From an uncultured Tateyamaria sp. (GTDB lineage Bacteria > Pseudomonadota > Alphaproteobacteria > Rhodobacterales > Rhodobacteraceae), in contig NZ_CANNDO010000004.1 of assembly GCF_947503385.1 (NCBI RefSeq), positions 1-64,000 on the forward strand: a stretch of 64,000 bases of DNA, given 5' to 3'. Below the pieces are notes generated by a model that worked only from the letters and a program-made list of their open reading frames with translations, had not been told where the DNA came from and did not search any database. A program made the translations under genes and the position numbers. Positions within the stretch are counted from its first letter, which is position 1; each line of letters begins with the position of its first letter. Of the stretch, positions 40,275 to 49,590 are shown piece after piece.

Positions 40275-41441
40275 ATGGCCGATCTCAGCGAAGCTGACAG
40301 ACTGGCGCAGGAAACGTGGCTGCAACGGACGATCCGCCGTCCCGAGATCGGATCGTTCATCGTGATGATCGTGATCGTTGTGGTGCTCACGTGGGCGTCG
40401 AACGGCAAGGCGTTCAACGCGCTCGGTCTCAAGAACAACATTCAGATTATCGCGCAATATGGCATCATCGCCATTGGCGCTGCCCTGCTGATGATCGCGG
40501 GCGAATTTGACCTGTCTATCGGGTCCATGATCGGTTTTGCGGGCATGTCCATGGCGATCATGCTGAAATGGGGCCTGCCCTTTGGTCTGGGTGCGGCGAC
40601 GCCGCTCACCGCTCTGCTGATCACGCTGGCCATGACGCTGACGCTCGGCTGGATCATCGGCACCATTGTGGTGCGATCCGGTCTGTCATCCTTTATCGTG
40701 ACGCTCGCCTTTCTCTTCTTCATGCGTGGCGTGACCGAAGTGTCCTTCCGCCTGATCAACCAGTCCACGCAGGTGTCCGGCCTGCCCGATTTCAAGGAAG
40801 AAAGCTGGGTCGCTTGGGTCTTTGGCGGTGAAGTGTTCGGTTGGTTCTACGACGCGTGGTACTGGATCGGCGTGCAGTTCGTGAACATGGGCGTCGAGCG
40901 CGGCGACCAGTGGTTCACGCTGGGCGGCAACCTCAACCGCCGCGGCACGCAATGGGTCGAAGGGTTTGACGCACGGTTCCTGTGGTTCATCCTGATCGCA
41001 TTGGTCGCATATTACATCCTCAGCCGCACGCAGCTGGGCAACTGGATTTACGCCACCGGCGACAACAAGGATGCGGCCCGCGCCAACGGTGTGCCCACAA
41101 ACAAGGTCAAGATCGGCCTGTTCATGTTCACCGCTTTCTGCGCCACCATCTTTGCCGCCTGTCAGGTGTTCGAGAACAACACATCGGACGCGGCCAAGGG
41201 CAACCTGATGGAGCTTTTTGCCATCGCCATCGCTGTTGTCGGCGGCACGTTGATGACCGGCGGGTTCGGCACCGTGCTGGGCGTGGTGTTCGGAGCGATC
41301 ACCGTGGGTCTTGTGGCCAACGCGGTGTTCTTCATCCCTGCCATCGACGGCGCGTGGTTCCGGGTGTTCCTCGGTGCAATCCTGCTCGCTGCCGTGTTCG
41401 CCAACGAACGCATCCGCAAACGCATCACAGGGGGAATATGA
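40275..41441 (+). CDS. Sugar ABC transporter permease (RbsC-like)
   Basis: A 388-residue inner-membrane permease. Conserved blocks of the BPD_transp_2 family are IAIGAALLMIAGEFDLSIGS, LITLAMTLTLGWIIGTIVVR, SFIVTLAFLFFMRGVTEVSF and the Frc/Rbs-type YATGDNKDAARANGVPTNKV near the ATPase contact site. A periplasmic loop at roughly residues 160-230 is longer than in RbsC. It is the second transporter gene, followed after 99 bp by the ATPase. Confidence 0.93.
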   Translation: MADLSEADRLAQETWLQRTIRRPEIGSFIVMIVIVVVLTWASNGKAFNALGLKNNIQIIAQYGIIAIGAALLMIAGEFDLSIGSMIGFAGMSMAIMLKWGLPFGLGAATPLTALLITLAMTLTLGWIIGTIVVRSGLSSFIVTLAFLFFMRGVTEVSFRLINQSTQVSGLPDFKEESWVAWVFGGEVFGWFYDAWYWIGVQFVNMGVERGDQWFTLGGNLNRRGTQWVEGFDARFLWFILIALVAYYILSRTQLGNWIYATGDNKDAARANGVPTNKVKIGLFMFTAFCATIFAACQVFENNTSDAAKGNLMELFAIAIAVVGGTLMTGGFGTVLGVVFGAITVGLVANAVFFIPAIDGAWFRVFLGAILLAAVFANERIRKRITGGI

Positions 41442-41479
41442 TGATCTCCTTTGACATAATGCGTTCTTCGACAGGTTTC

Positions 41480-41495
41480 GCGTTGGAGGCAACGC
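41480..41495 (+). repeat. Small hairpin between permease and ATPase genes
   Basis: GCGTTG GAGG CAACGC, a perfect 6-bp stem with a 4-base loop, 39 bp after the permease stop. Possible RNA-processing or stability element; no further evidence. Confidence 0.35.
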
Positions 41496-41540
41496 CGACA
41501 GGCCGCAAAAACCGATTCCTTATGAAAAGGAGCACATGAC

Positions 41541-42314
41541 ATGGCCGAGCCATATCTCCGCGTTGAAAAGCTGGTCAAACGCTTTGGGCCCTTCACCGCT
41601 CTGGGTGGTGTCGATCTCGAAGTGTACCCGGGCGAAGTGCACGCCCTTCTGGGCGACAACGGTGCGGGCAAATCAACCCTCATCAAGACGCTTGCAGGCG
41701 TGCACCAACCGACCGAGGGGCAGATCTATATCGAGGGCAAGCCGGTGCAATTCCGCTCGCCCCGCGATGCCTCTGCCGCCGGGATCGGGACGGTCTATCA
41801 GGACCTCGCCCTGAACCAGTTGATGAGCGTCACCCGCAACTTTTTCATGGGCCGCGAGTTGAAAAAGAGCTTTGGGATGCTGGATCTCGACAAGATGAAC
41901 CAGATCGCACATGACGAAATGCTCAAGATCGGGATCGACTTTTCCGATCCGACGCAGGCCGTGGGCACCATGTCGGGCGGTCAGCGCCAGACACTGGCCA
42001 TCGCGCGCGCCATCCACTTTGGTGCCAAGGTTCTGATCCTCGACGAACCCACCTCGGCCTTGGGTCAGAAACAGCAGATGGGTGTCCTGAAGACGATCAA
42101 ACGGGTGCGCAAGCGGGGCGACATCGCCATCATCTTCATCACCCACAACGAAATCCATTCGCGCCTTGTGGGCGACCGGTTCAGCTTCCTTGCGCTTGGC
42201 AAGGTGATCGGTGCCGGCACGTCCGAAGAGATTACAGACAAGGAAATGCGCCGCCTGATGTCAGGGGGTGCCGAAATGGGCGATCTCGAACAGGAACTGG
42301 CCGAGATCGGTTAG
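41541..42314 (+). CDS. Sugar ABC transporter ATP-binding protein (single-domain, FrcA-like)
   Basis: A 257-residue ATPase with one nucleotide-binding domain, unlike the fused two-domain RbsA/MglA proteins, so it should act as a homodimer as in fructose-type FrcBCA systems. Walker A is LLGDNGAGKSTLIK, the signature is TMSGGQRQTLAIAR, Walker B is KVLILDEPTSALG, and the His switch is IIFITHNEIHS. It completes the inositol-type transporter. Confidence 0.95.
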   Translation: MAEPYLRVEKLVKRFGPFTALGGVDLEVYPGEVHALLGDNGAGKSTLIKTLAGVHQPTEGQIYIEGKPVQFRSPRDASAAGIGTVYQDLALNQLMSVTRNFFMGRELKKSFGMLDLDKMNQIAHDEMLKIGIDFSDPTQAVGTMSGGQRQTLAIARAIHFGAKVLILDEPTSALGQKQQMGVLKTIKRVRKRGDIAIIFITHNEIHSRLVGDRFSFLALGKVIGAGTSEEITDKEMRRLMSGGAEMGDLEQELAEIG

Positions 42315-42323
42315 AACACCGAA

Positions 42324-42344
42324 GAGCGCCCCGACGGGGCGCTC
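42324..42344 (+). terminator. Hairpin between the ABC ATPase gene and iolD
   Basis: GAGCGCCCC GAC GGGGCGCTC, a 9-bp perfect stem beginning 9 bp after the ATPase stop. There is no U tract, so it may be a partial terminator that lowers iolD-distal transcription. The remaining 160 bp to iolD show no other element. Confidence 0.6.
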
Positions 42345-42504
42345 GTCACCTGCCGCGGCAACCGGGTCCGACCACGTCAGGTCATCCGCACCGCACCCTG
42401 AACACACTCCGGAGGCGCGCCATGCAGACCCCTCCACTCCCCCAGCTGTCAGACCGTGCAGGACGCACGGTTGTCCCTGCTTGTCCTATGGAAAGGAAGC
42501 ACGC

Positions 42505-44331
42505 ATGAGCACCATCCGACTGACCGCGGCTCAGGCCCTTGTGCGGTATCTTGAGGCACAGATGAACGAAGACGGGGCGCGTTTCCTGGCGGGCATCTGG
42601 GCGATTTTTGGTCATGGCAACGTGGCCGGGCTGGGCGAGGCGCTGCACGGCGCAAAGGACCGGTTTCCCACGTGGCGTGGTCACAACGAACAGACTATGG
42701 CCCATGCCGCGATTGCCTATGCCAAGCAGTCGGGTCGTCGGCGGGCGATGGCCGTGACATCGTCCATCGGTCCGGGGGCCACCAACATGGTGACGGCGGC
42801 CGCCTTGGCCCATGCCAACCGGCTGCCTGTGCTGATCATTCCCGGCGACGTCTTCGCTACCCGCGGCCCCGACCCCGTGCTGCAACAGATCGAGGATTTT
42901 TCCGACGGCACGGTCAGCGCCAATGACTGTTTCCGCCCCGTATCGCGCTATTTCGACCGGATTTCCCGGCCCGAACACCTGCTGACCGCCCTGCCCCGTG
43001 CCCTGCGCACCATGACCGATCCGGCCATGTGCGGCCCCGTCACGCTGGCCTTCTGTCAGGACACGCAGGCGATGGCGTATGACTATCCGGAAAGCTTCTT
43101 TGAACCCACCGTCTGGTACCAGCGCCGCGTGCGCCCCGATGCAGGCGAGATGGACCGCGCGATGAAGGCACTGAAGAGCGCCCGCCAGCCGGTCATCATC
43201 GCCGGCGGTGGGGTGCATTATTCGGATGCCACGGATGCGCTCGCACGTTTCGCCGAAGCGCATGGTATCCCCGTCGCCGAAACCCAAGCGGGCAAATCCG
43301 CACTGCCCTGGGACCACTCGCTGAACCTCGGCCCCATTGGTGTCACGGGTGGCGCGCCCGCCAATGACCGCTGCGCCGCCGCCGACGTGATCTTGGCTGT
43401 GGGCACGCGGCTACAGGATTTCACCACCGGCTCATGGGGCCTCTTCGCCAACCCGGAGGGTCAGCTCATCGGCCTGAACGTGCAGGCCTATGACACCAAC
43501 AAGCACGGAGCTATGCCGCTTATGGCCGACGCACGTGTGGGCCTTGAGGAACTGACCGCCGCCCTTGGCGACTACACCGCGCCAGCGTTTGCGCCGTCGG
43601 TGAAATCCGACTGGTTCGACAAGGTCGACACGCTCACCAATGCCCCTGACGGCAACGAACTCCCCACCGACATGCAGGTTGTAGGTGCCGTCCAGCGCAG
43701 CGCAAAGGACAACACCGTCGCCATGTGCGCCGCAGGCACCATGCCGGGCGAACTGCACAAGCTGTGGAAGGCCGGGCGTCCCATGTCTTACCACATGGAA
43801 TACGGCTTCTCCTGCATGGGCTACGAGATCGCCGGAGCCATCGGGATCAAGATGGCCGACCCGGACCGTGACGTGATCTGCTTTACCGGCGACGGCACCT
43901 ATATGATGGCGAACTCGGAAATGGCGACCGCCGCCATGATGGGCATCGATTTCACGGTCGTGATCACAGACAACCGCGGCTTTGGCTGCATCAACCGGCT
44001 GCAAATGGGCACCGGCGGTGAGCAGTTCAACAACCTGCTGGACCACGCCGTGCACGAGAACCCAAGCCATATCGACTTTGCCAAGCACGCAGAGGCCATG
44101 GGGGCCACGTCGCTCAAGGTCTCCAGCATCGCGGAACTGGAAGACGCGCTGACCAAGCGTCACGCGGTCAAAGGCCCCTATGTCGTTGTCATCGACACCG
44201 ACCCCTACCCTTCTACAGAACATGGTGGCACATGGTGGGAGGTCGCCGTGCCCGAAGTCAGCGTGCGGCCACAAGTTCAGGAAAAACGCGCCGCCTACGA
44301 GGCCGCGATCAAGGAAAGAAACAGCCAATGA
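42505..44331 (+). CDS. iolD: 3D-(3,5/4)-trihydroxycyclohexane-1,2-dione hydrolase
   Basis: A 608-residue ThDP-dependent enzyme that hydrolytically opens the trione ring to 5-deoxy-glucuronate. The N-terminal block is QMNEDGARFLAGIWAIFGHG. The ThDP/Mg motif is TGDGTYMMANSEMATAAMMG, followed by VVITDNRGFGCINRLQMGTG. GGAAAGGAAGC precedes ATG 42505; the open frame further upstream overlaps the transporter gene and is non-family-like. It overlaps iolE by 4 bp. Confidence 0.96.
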   Translation: MSTIRLTAAQALVRYLEAQMNEDGARFLAGIWAIFGHGNVAGLGEALHGAKDRFPTWRGHNEQTMAHAAIAYAKQSGRRRAMAVTSSIGPGATNMVTAAALAHANRLPVLIIPGDVFATRGPDPVLQQIEDFSDGTVSANDCFRPVSRYFDRISRPEHLLTALPRALRTMTDPAMCGPVTLAFCQDTQAMAYDYPESFFEPTVWYQRRVRPDAGEMDRAMKALKSARQPVIIAGGGVHYSDATDALARFAEAHGIPVAETQAGKSALPWDHSLNLGPIGVTGGAPANDRCAAADVILAVGTRLQDFTTGSWGLFANPEGQLIGLNVQAYDTNKHGAMPLMADARVGLEELTAALGDYTAPAFAPSVKSDWFDKVDTLTNAPDGNELPTDMQVVGAVQRSAKDNTVAMCAAGTMPGELHKLWKAGRPMSYHMEYGFSCMGYEIAGAIGIKMADPDRDVICFTGDGTYMMANSEMATAAMMGIDFTVVITDNRGFGCINRLQMGTGGEQFNNLLDHAVHENPSHIDFAKHAEAMGATSLKVSSIAELEDALTKRHAVKGPYVVVIDTDPYPSTEHGGTWWEVAVPEVSVRPQVQEKRAAYEAAIKERNSQ

Positions 44332-45224
44332 GCGTCCGCATCGGGATTTCTCCCATCGCATGGCAGAACGACGACCTGCCCGACCTGACCAAGGCCTATA
44401 CCATGGAACAGGCGCTGCGTGAAAGCCGCGAGATCGGCTATACCGGCGTCGAACGCGGCCAGCGGATGCCCAAGGACACCAAAGGCCTGCGCGCCTATCT
44501 GGACGATGCCGGCCTTGCGCTCTGTGGCGGCTGGTGTTCGGGCAATCTGCTGAACAACTCGGTCGCGCAGGAGTGCAAGGCCATCGCCGCACAGGTCAAA
44601 CAATTTGTCGATCTGGGCGCGCCCTGCATCGTCTACGCCGAATGCTCCAACACCATCCAAGGGGACATCGGCACACCCGTGAACAAACGCCCCACGCTGA
44701 GCCGCGACGACATGAAGGCTTACGGTGCCAAACTCACCGAGGTCGCCAAATGGTCCGCCGATCAGGGGATGCCCATGGCCTACCACCACCACATGGGCTC
44801 CATCGTGGAGGCCGAGGCGGATGTGGACGCACTGATGGACGGCTCCGGCGATGCGTTGCATCTGTGCTTTGACACTGGCCACCTGCTCTTTGGCGGCGGC
44901 GACGTCATGGCGACGATGAACCGCTGGGGCCACCGCATCCACCATGTCCACTACAAGGACATCCGCCCCGAAGTGGTCAAGGATGTGCGCAAGAATGACC
45001 GGTCCTTCCTCGACGCGGTGATCGCGGGTGCGTTCACTGTCCCCGGCGACGGCTGCATCGACTTTGGCGCAGTCAGCAAAGTTCTGAAATCGCTCAACTA
45101 TAACGGCTGGATCGTGGTCGAAGCAGAACAGGACCCGGCCAAGGCACCACCATATGAATACTCTAAACTGGGGTTCGAGACGATCATCGGCCACTGTCAG
45201 GAAGTCGGCCTGACCGTCTCCTAA
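44328..45224 (+). CDS. iolE: Inosose dehydratase
   Basis: A 298-residue TIM-barrel of the AP-endonuclease-2 fold that dehydrates scyllo-inosose to the dione substrate of IolD. Typical blocks are RIGISPIAWQNDDLPDL, YTGVERGQRMPKD, MAYHHHMGSIVEAEADVDAL, CFDTGHLLFGGGD and the metal-binding HHVHYKDIRPEVV. ATG 44328 gives an ATGA overlap with iolD. Confidence 0.95.
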   Translation: MSVRIGISPIAWQNDDLPDLTKAYTMEQALRESREIGYTGVERGQRMPKDTKGLRAYLDDAGLALCGGWCSGNLLNNSVAQECKAIAAQVKQFVDLGAPCIVYAECSNTIQGDIGTPVNKRPTLSRDDMKAYGAKLTEVAKWSADQGMPMAYHHHMGSIVEAEADVDALMDGSGDALHLCFDTGHLLFGGGDVMATMNRWGHRIHHVHYKDIRPEVVKDVRKNDRSFLDAVIAGAFTVPGDGCIDFGAVSKVLKSLNYNGWIVVEAEQDPAKAPPYEYSKLGFETIIGHCQEVGLTVS

Positions 45225-45242
45225 ACCCTGCGAAAAGATCAG

Positions 45243-45452
45243 ATGTTCAAAAAACTCGGCCTCCAGCACCCGTTCTTCCTGCCGCCCTGGCGGCGGGTGG
45301 CAACAGTGCTGGCTATCACCCTTTGGGGCGGGTTCGAGCTGTGGCTGGGCAATACCGGCTGGGCCAGTTTCTTTGCCATCCTCGCCGCAATATGCATTCT
45401 GGAATTCTTCATCCTGTTTGATCCCGACAATTACGGAGGCGACGATGCCTGA
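45243..45452 (+). CDS. Small two-helix membrane protein inside the iol operon
   Basis: A 69-residue protein with two hydrophobic helices (RRVATVLAITLWGGFELWLG and WASFFAILAAICILEFFILF) and an acidic C-terminus FDPDNYGGDD. It starts 18 bp after iolE and overlaps iolB by 8 bp; iolB's GGAGG lies within its last codons, so the two are coupled. No family is recognised. It may be a membrane-associated accessory of inositol uptake, but nothing proves that. Confidence 0.8.
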   Translation: MFKKLGLQHPFFLPPWRRVATVLAITLWGGFELWLGNTGWASFFAILAAICILEFFILFDPDNYGGDDA

Positions 45453-46251
45453 CCTTCTGCGCAAACCCTTTGGCACCCGTGGCAAGGTCCACAACATCAC
45501 GCCGCAAAGTGCGGGCTGGCGCTATGTCGGCTTTGACCTCTGGCACCTCAAGTCGGGTGATACCGCCGCCGAGGCGACAGGCGACCGCGAGGTCATCCTT
45601 GTGATGGTCGAGGGCAAGGCACAAATCACCGGCGCGGATCAGGACTGGGGCGTGCTGGGCGAGCGTCGTTCCGTGTTCGAACGCACCCCGCCCCACTGCC
45701 TCTACCTGCCCAACGGCTCCGACTGGAAAGCGACGGCAGAAACCGATTGCGTGATCGCAGTCTGCTCCGCCCCCGGCCACGGCGGCCACGCACCGCGCCG
45801 GATCGGCCCCGACGGAATCACGCTCACCCCACGCGGCACCGGCACCAACACGCGCTACATCAACAACATCGCAATGGAGGGCGAGGACTATGCCGACAGC
45901 CTGCTGGTCACGGAGGTCTTCACCCCCGCAGGCAACTGGTCATCCTTCCCCAGCCACCGCCATGACGAGGATGACTTTCCCCGCATCACCTACCTCGAAG
46001 AGACCTATTACCACCGCATCGACCCCGCCAACGGGTTCTCCATCCAGCGGGTCTATACCGACGACCGGCAGCTCGATGAAACCATGGCCGTGTCGGATGG
46101 CGAGGTGGTCTGCGTCCCCCGTGGCCACCATCCCTGCGGCGCGCCCTATGGGTTCGACCTCTACTACCTCAACGTCATGGCAGGCCCCCGGCGGAACTGG
46201 CGCTTTGTGCCCGCCCCCGAGGTGGAATGGATCATGGAACGCGACGGGTGA
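45445..46251 (+). CDS. iolB: 5-deoxy-glucuronate isomerase
   Basis: A 268-residue bicupin that isomerises 5-deoxy-D-glucuronate to 2-deoxy-5-keto-gluconate. Metal-site blocks are WSSFPSHRHDEDDFPRITYL and LEETYYHRIDPANGFSIQRV, then VVCVPRGHHPCGAPYGFDLY and YYLNVMAGPRRNWRF. A perfect GGAGG precedes ATG 45445. The next steps (iolC kinase, iolJ aldolase, iolA) are not in the window. Confidence 0.95.
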   Translation: MPDLLRKPFGTRGKVHNITPQSAGWRYVGFDLWHLKSGDTAAEATGDREVILVMVEGKAQITGADQDWGVLGERRSVFERTPPHCLYLPNGSDWKATAETDCVIAVCSAPGHGGHAPRRIGPDGITLTPRGTGTNTRYINNIAMEGEDYADSLLVTEVFTPAGNWSSFPSHRHDEDDFPRITYLEETYYHRIDPANGFSIQRVYTDDRQLDETMAVSDGEVVCVPRGHHPCGAPYGFDLYYLNVMAGPRRNWRFVPAPEVEWIMERDG

Positions 46252-47048
46252 GCAGCCCCTTCCAACTTGCCGCCTGCGCCGAGATGCTGTGGCCGGAAAA
46301 GCCGCTGGCATGGCGTGCCGCGCGCCTCACCGAACTGGGGTTTGGTGTGGGCCTGTGGAACTGGCCGGACTGGGATTTCGACGCGCTCGAAGCAACAGGC
46401 GCGCATTTTACCATTATGAACGGCTACCTGCGCGGACGGCTTGCGGATGACGAAGGTGCGGACATGCTGCTCGGCTCTGTCCGCGAGACGATCGAGGTTG
46501 GCAAACGGCTGGGTGTGGACCGCCTGAACCTGCATGGCACCGGCCTTGGCGAGCGTGGCGTGCCGCTGTGGCAGCACGACACCACAACCGGCCCCATGTG
46601 GCTCAAGGCGCGCGACACGTTGCATCGCATCTGCGATCTGGCCCAAGACCACGGTGTTACCTTCACCCTCGAAAACCTGAACCTGCGCGACCACCCCGGT
46701 TGCCCGTTCAACACAACCGCTGACGTTCTGGCGCTGGTGTCGGACATCGACCGGCCACAGTTGCGCATCAACCTCGATCTTTATCACACGCAAATCGGCG
46801 AAGGAGACCTGATCCGCTGGTGTCAGGCCTGCCTGCCGTGGATCGGAGAAATTCAGGTCGCCGACAATCCCGGACGGCTTGAACCCGGCACCGGGGAGAT
46901 CAATTACCCGGCCGTCGCCCGCGCCCTTTACGACATGGGCTACGCCGGGCCGATAGCACTCGAGGCGTACGCCTCCGATCATGCGGAGGACGCGCTTCAC
47001 GCCTTTCGCTCTGCATTCACCGTTCAGCCACAGGAGGCCACGCCATGA
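46248..47048 (+). CDS. Sugar-phosphate isomerase/epimerase, hydroxypyruvate-isomerase-like
   Basis: A 266-residue TIM-barrel of the AP-endonuclease-2 fold. AACAEMLWPEKPLAWRAARL and LGFGVGLWNWPDWD resemble hydroxypyruvate isomerase, and the metal ligands fall in TFTLENLNLRDH, RINLDLYHTQIGEGDLI and IQVADNPGRLEPGTGEINY. The GTG start at 46248 overlaps the iolB stop by 4 bp. The substrate is unknown; it could serve an inositol isomer or another sugar acid fed into the operon. Confidence 0.85.
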   Translation: MSSPFQLAACAEMLWPEKPLAWRAARLTELGFGVGLWNWPDWDFDALEATGAHFTIMNGYLRGRLADDEGADMLLGSVRETIEVGKRLGVDRLNLHGTGLGERGVPLWQHDTTTGPMWLKARDTLHRICDLAQDHGVTFTLENLNLRDHPGCPFNTTADVLALVSDIDRPQLRINLDLYHTQIGEGDLIRWCQACLPWIGEIQVADNPGRLEPGTGEINYPAVARALYDMGYAGPIALEAYASDHAEDALHAFRSAFTVQPQEATP

Positions 47049-47797
47049 CCTTTGCCGCCTATCCATCGCTCGCCGGAAAAACCGTCCTTGTGTCCGGAGG
47101 CGCGTCCGGGATCGGCGCCGACACCGTCCGCGCCTTTGCCGCCCAAGGGGCCAAGGTCGGGTTTCTGGATTTCAACGCCGACGCCAGCGCCGCCATGAAA
47201 GCCGAAACCGACGGCACCGTAGACTACGAGATTTGCGACCTGCGCGACATCGACGCGATGAAAGCCGCAATCCAGCGGCTTGAAGAGCGTCTGGGCAAGG
47301 TTCAGGTCCTCGTCAACAACGCCGCCCGCGACGACCGCCACGACTGGCGCGACGTGACGCCGGAATACTGGGATGAACGCATGGCCACGAACCTACGCCA
47401 TATGTTCTTTGCCATTCAGGCCGTGGCCCCCGGCATGATCGCGGCAGGCGGCGGGTCCATCATCAATGTGGGTTCCAATTCGTGGTGGGAGGCCGGTGGC
47501 GGCTTTCCGGCCTACGCCACCGCCAAATCCGCCGTACACGGCCTCACCCGTACCATGGCCCGCGATCTGGGCGATCACCGCATCCGCGTGAACACCGTTG
47601 TGCCCGGCTGGATCATGACCGAGCGGCAGAAAGAGCTGTGGGCGACGCCCGCAGCGCTGGACAAGCACCGCGACCGGCAATGCCTGCCCGACCTGATTGA
47701 CCCCATCTACGTGGTGCGCATGGTGGTGTTCCTCGCCTCCGATGATGCCGCAATGTGCACGGCCTCGAACTTCATGGTCGACGCAGGGTCCATCTGA
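47045..47797 (+). CDS. SDR-family oxidoreductase
   Basis: A 250-residue classical short-chain dehydrogenase. The cofactor motif is VSGGASGIGADTVRAFA, with LDFNADASA suggesting NAD. NNAARDDRH follows, then Ser in NVGSNSWWEAGG and Tyr/Lys in YATAKSAVHGL. It overlaps both neighbours (ATGA with the isomerase; TGATG with the AKR gene). It is likely a sugar or polyol dehydrogenase of the inositol or related pathway. Confidence 0.88.
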   Translation: MTFAAYPSLAGKTVLVSGGASGIGADTVRAFAAQGAKVGFLDFNADASAAMKAETDGTVDYEICDLRDIDAMKAAIQRLEERLGKVQVLVNNAARDDRHDWRDVTPEYWDERMATNLRHMFFAIQAVAPGMIAAGGGSIINVGSNSWWEAGGGFPAYATAKSAVHGLTRTMARDLGDHRIRVNTVVPGWIMTERQKELWATPAALDKHRDRQCLPDLIDPIYVVRMVVFLASDDAAMCTASNFMVDAGSI

Positions 47798-48756
47798 TGG
47801 AGCGGCGCGCGGTTGGTGATACCGGCCTGTCCCTGACCCCGCTCAGCTTTGGCAGTTCGGGTCTGGGCGATATGCCGGATACCTATGGCTATAAAGTGGA
47901 CGCCGACCGCGCCCATGCCACCGTTTCCGCGATACTGGACGGACCGTGCAACATGCTGGACACGTCCAACAATTACGGCATGGGCCGGTCCGAGGCGCGC
48001 ATCGGCGACGTGCTGCGCGACCGTTCGTTGCCCAATGGCTTTGTCCTCGCCACCAAACTTGACCGCGACATGGGCACCGGCCGGTTCGACGCGGCCCGCG
48101 TGCGCCAGTCGCTTGAGGAGAGCCTTGGGCGGTTGGGCCTCGACCGTGTGCCGCTCCTGCATCTGCACGATCCGGAACATGCGCGCGACCTGAATGAAAT
48201 CACCTGTAAAAACGGGGCCATAGACGAACTCTTTAAACTCAAGGACGACGGCTTGTGCGACGCTGTGGGCCTCGCCATGGGGCGGCTCGACATCATGGAG
48301 CCCATTCTGGCCGCCCACCCGTTCGACGCGTTGATCAGCCATAACCGCTTCACGCTGCTGAACCGCTCGGCGGACCGGATGTTCTCGGACGCCCACGCCC
48401 GCGGCATCGCCATCATCAACGCAGCCCCCTATGCGGGCGGTGTGCTGGCCAAGGGCAGCGCGGACATGCCGCGTATCACCTACCAGCCCGCCACGGACGA
48501 AGCCCTCGCTCCCGTCCGCACGATCGAGGCGATCTGTGCCAAACACGACGTGGCGCCCGGCGCCGTGGCGCTCCAGTTCTCCATGCGCGACCCGCGCATC
48601 ACCTCGACCCTTGTGGGCGTGAGCAAACCCGAACGCGTGGCGCAGACGCTGGCGTGGGCACAGGCAGACATTCCGCAAGCGGTGTGGGACGCGCTGGCCG
48701 ACCTGCCGTTCGAGTCGACCGACCCGGAGGCGAACCGGGTCTACAAACCGGGCTAA
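47797..48756 (+). CDS. Aldo/keto reductase, L-fucose/D-threo-aldose dehydrogenase-like
   Basis: A 319-residue TIM-barrel oxidoreductase. The catalytic tetrad is visible: Asp and Tyr in MLDTSNNYGMGRSEAR, Lys in FVLATKLDRDMG and His in VPLLHLHDPEHAR. The opening MERRAVGDTGLSLTPLSFGS fits the aldose-1-dehydrogenase branch. It is the last gene of the run, and its stop overlaps the stop of the convergent MBL gene. If it makes a sugar lactone, a lactonase would be needed. Confidence 0.88.
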   Translation: MERRAVGDTGLSLTPLSFGSSGLGDMPDTYGYKVDADRAHATVSAILDGPCNMLDTSNNYGMGRSEARIGDVLRDRSLPNGFVLATKLDRDMGTGRFDAARVRQSLEESLGRLGLDRVPLLHLHDPEHARDLNEITCKNGAIDELFKLKDDGLCDAVGLAMGRLDIMEPILAAHPFDALISHNRFTLLNRSADRMFSDAHARGIAIINAAPYAGGVLAKGSADMPRITYQPATDEALAPVRTIEAICAKHDVAPGAVALQFSMRDPRITSTLVGVSKPERVAQTLAWAQADIPQAVWDALADLPFESTDPEANRVYKPG

Positions 48757-49559
48757 AGCGTATCGAGGCTGACCGCCCGCGACGGCCCCACATCCAACCG
48801 CCAGGCAAAGGGCACCGTCTCGTGCACGGGAAACAGGGACGTGACCAGCGGGTCATGTCCGGGGATCACGCGGGACGCCCCGCCCCCAAGCTGCTGGATC
48901 GTGTCGAACCCGTCCAGCATCGGCTGCATGTCCACCACAATCGGGAACGGCTTGGCCGCAAGAAAATTCTCGTAGTAATGCGAGGCGTCCGAGGCGAGGC
49001 ACAAGGGCCCGTGGCCGGTGTCGACCTCAACCACTTGCAGCCCGCGAGAATGCCCGCCCACGCAATGCACACGCACCCCCGGCGCCACCTCGGCGCTGCC
49101 GTCGTGAAACACCACGCGGCCCGCATAGACGTGCCGCACCATCTCGCAGACATGGTCGGCGGTGAACGGCATCTGAAGCACATCATGGCACATGCACGGG
49201 CCCGTGGCATAGGCCATCTCGGCAGCCTGCAAATGAAAGGTCGCCGCCGGATAACGGTCGAGCCCGCCCGCATGGTCGTAATGCAAATGGGTGATGATCA
49301 CCGTATCGACCGTCTCTGCCGAAACGCCCAGCGCGCCCAAAGCCTCGACCGGATCACGCAGGATGGGCCGGTCGCGCCGCGCCGCTTCGGCCATGTCATA
49401 GCCCGTATCCACAACGATCCGCCGTCCATCGCATTCCAGCAGCCAGACAAAATAATCCATCCCATGCGCCGCCGCAGCGTGATCATCAAAAACAAAGCTG
49501 TCGCCACGGGTGCGCGCATTGCGCTCGGCATATTTTATGGCATGAACGGTCCACTGCAT
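48753..49559 (-). CDS. Metallo-beta-lactamase fold hydrolase, AHL-lactonase-like
   Basis: A 268-residue zinc hydrolase. The dinuclear-zinc motif IITHLHYDHAGG is at about residues 88-99 (His91, His93, Asp95, His96), with CLASDASHYYENF and RVIPGHDPLV supplying the later ligands. The family includes N-acyl-homoserine lactonases and other lactonases. AGGAGGATCGCAC precedes ATG 49559, which decides the start over 49583. It could act on sugar lactones from the adjacent AKR or quench quorum signals; the sequence cannot tell. Confidence 0.85.
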   Translation of the reverse strand: MQWTVHAIKYAERNARTRGDSFVFDDHAAAAHGMDYFVWLLECDGRRIVVDTGYDMAEAARRDRPILRDPVEALGALGVSAETVDTVIITHLHYDHAGGLDRYPAATFHLQAAEMAYATGPCMCHDVLQMPFTADHVCEMVRHVYAGRVVFHDGSAEVAPGVRVHCVGGHSRGLQVVEVDTGHGPLCLASDASHYYENFLAAKPFPIVVDMQPMLDGFDTIQQLGGGASRVIPGHDPLVTSLFPVHETVPFAWRLDVGPSRAVSLDTL

Positions 49560-49590
49560 GTGCGATCCTCCTGTTCCGATCATTGCTTAC

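Noticed and set aside
48753-49559. Dedicated quorum-quenching AHL lactonase
   Set aside because: The family motif is shared by many lactonases and the gene sits next to sugar-oxidising enzymes, so I kept only the broad call.
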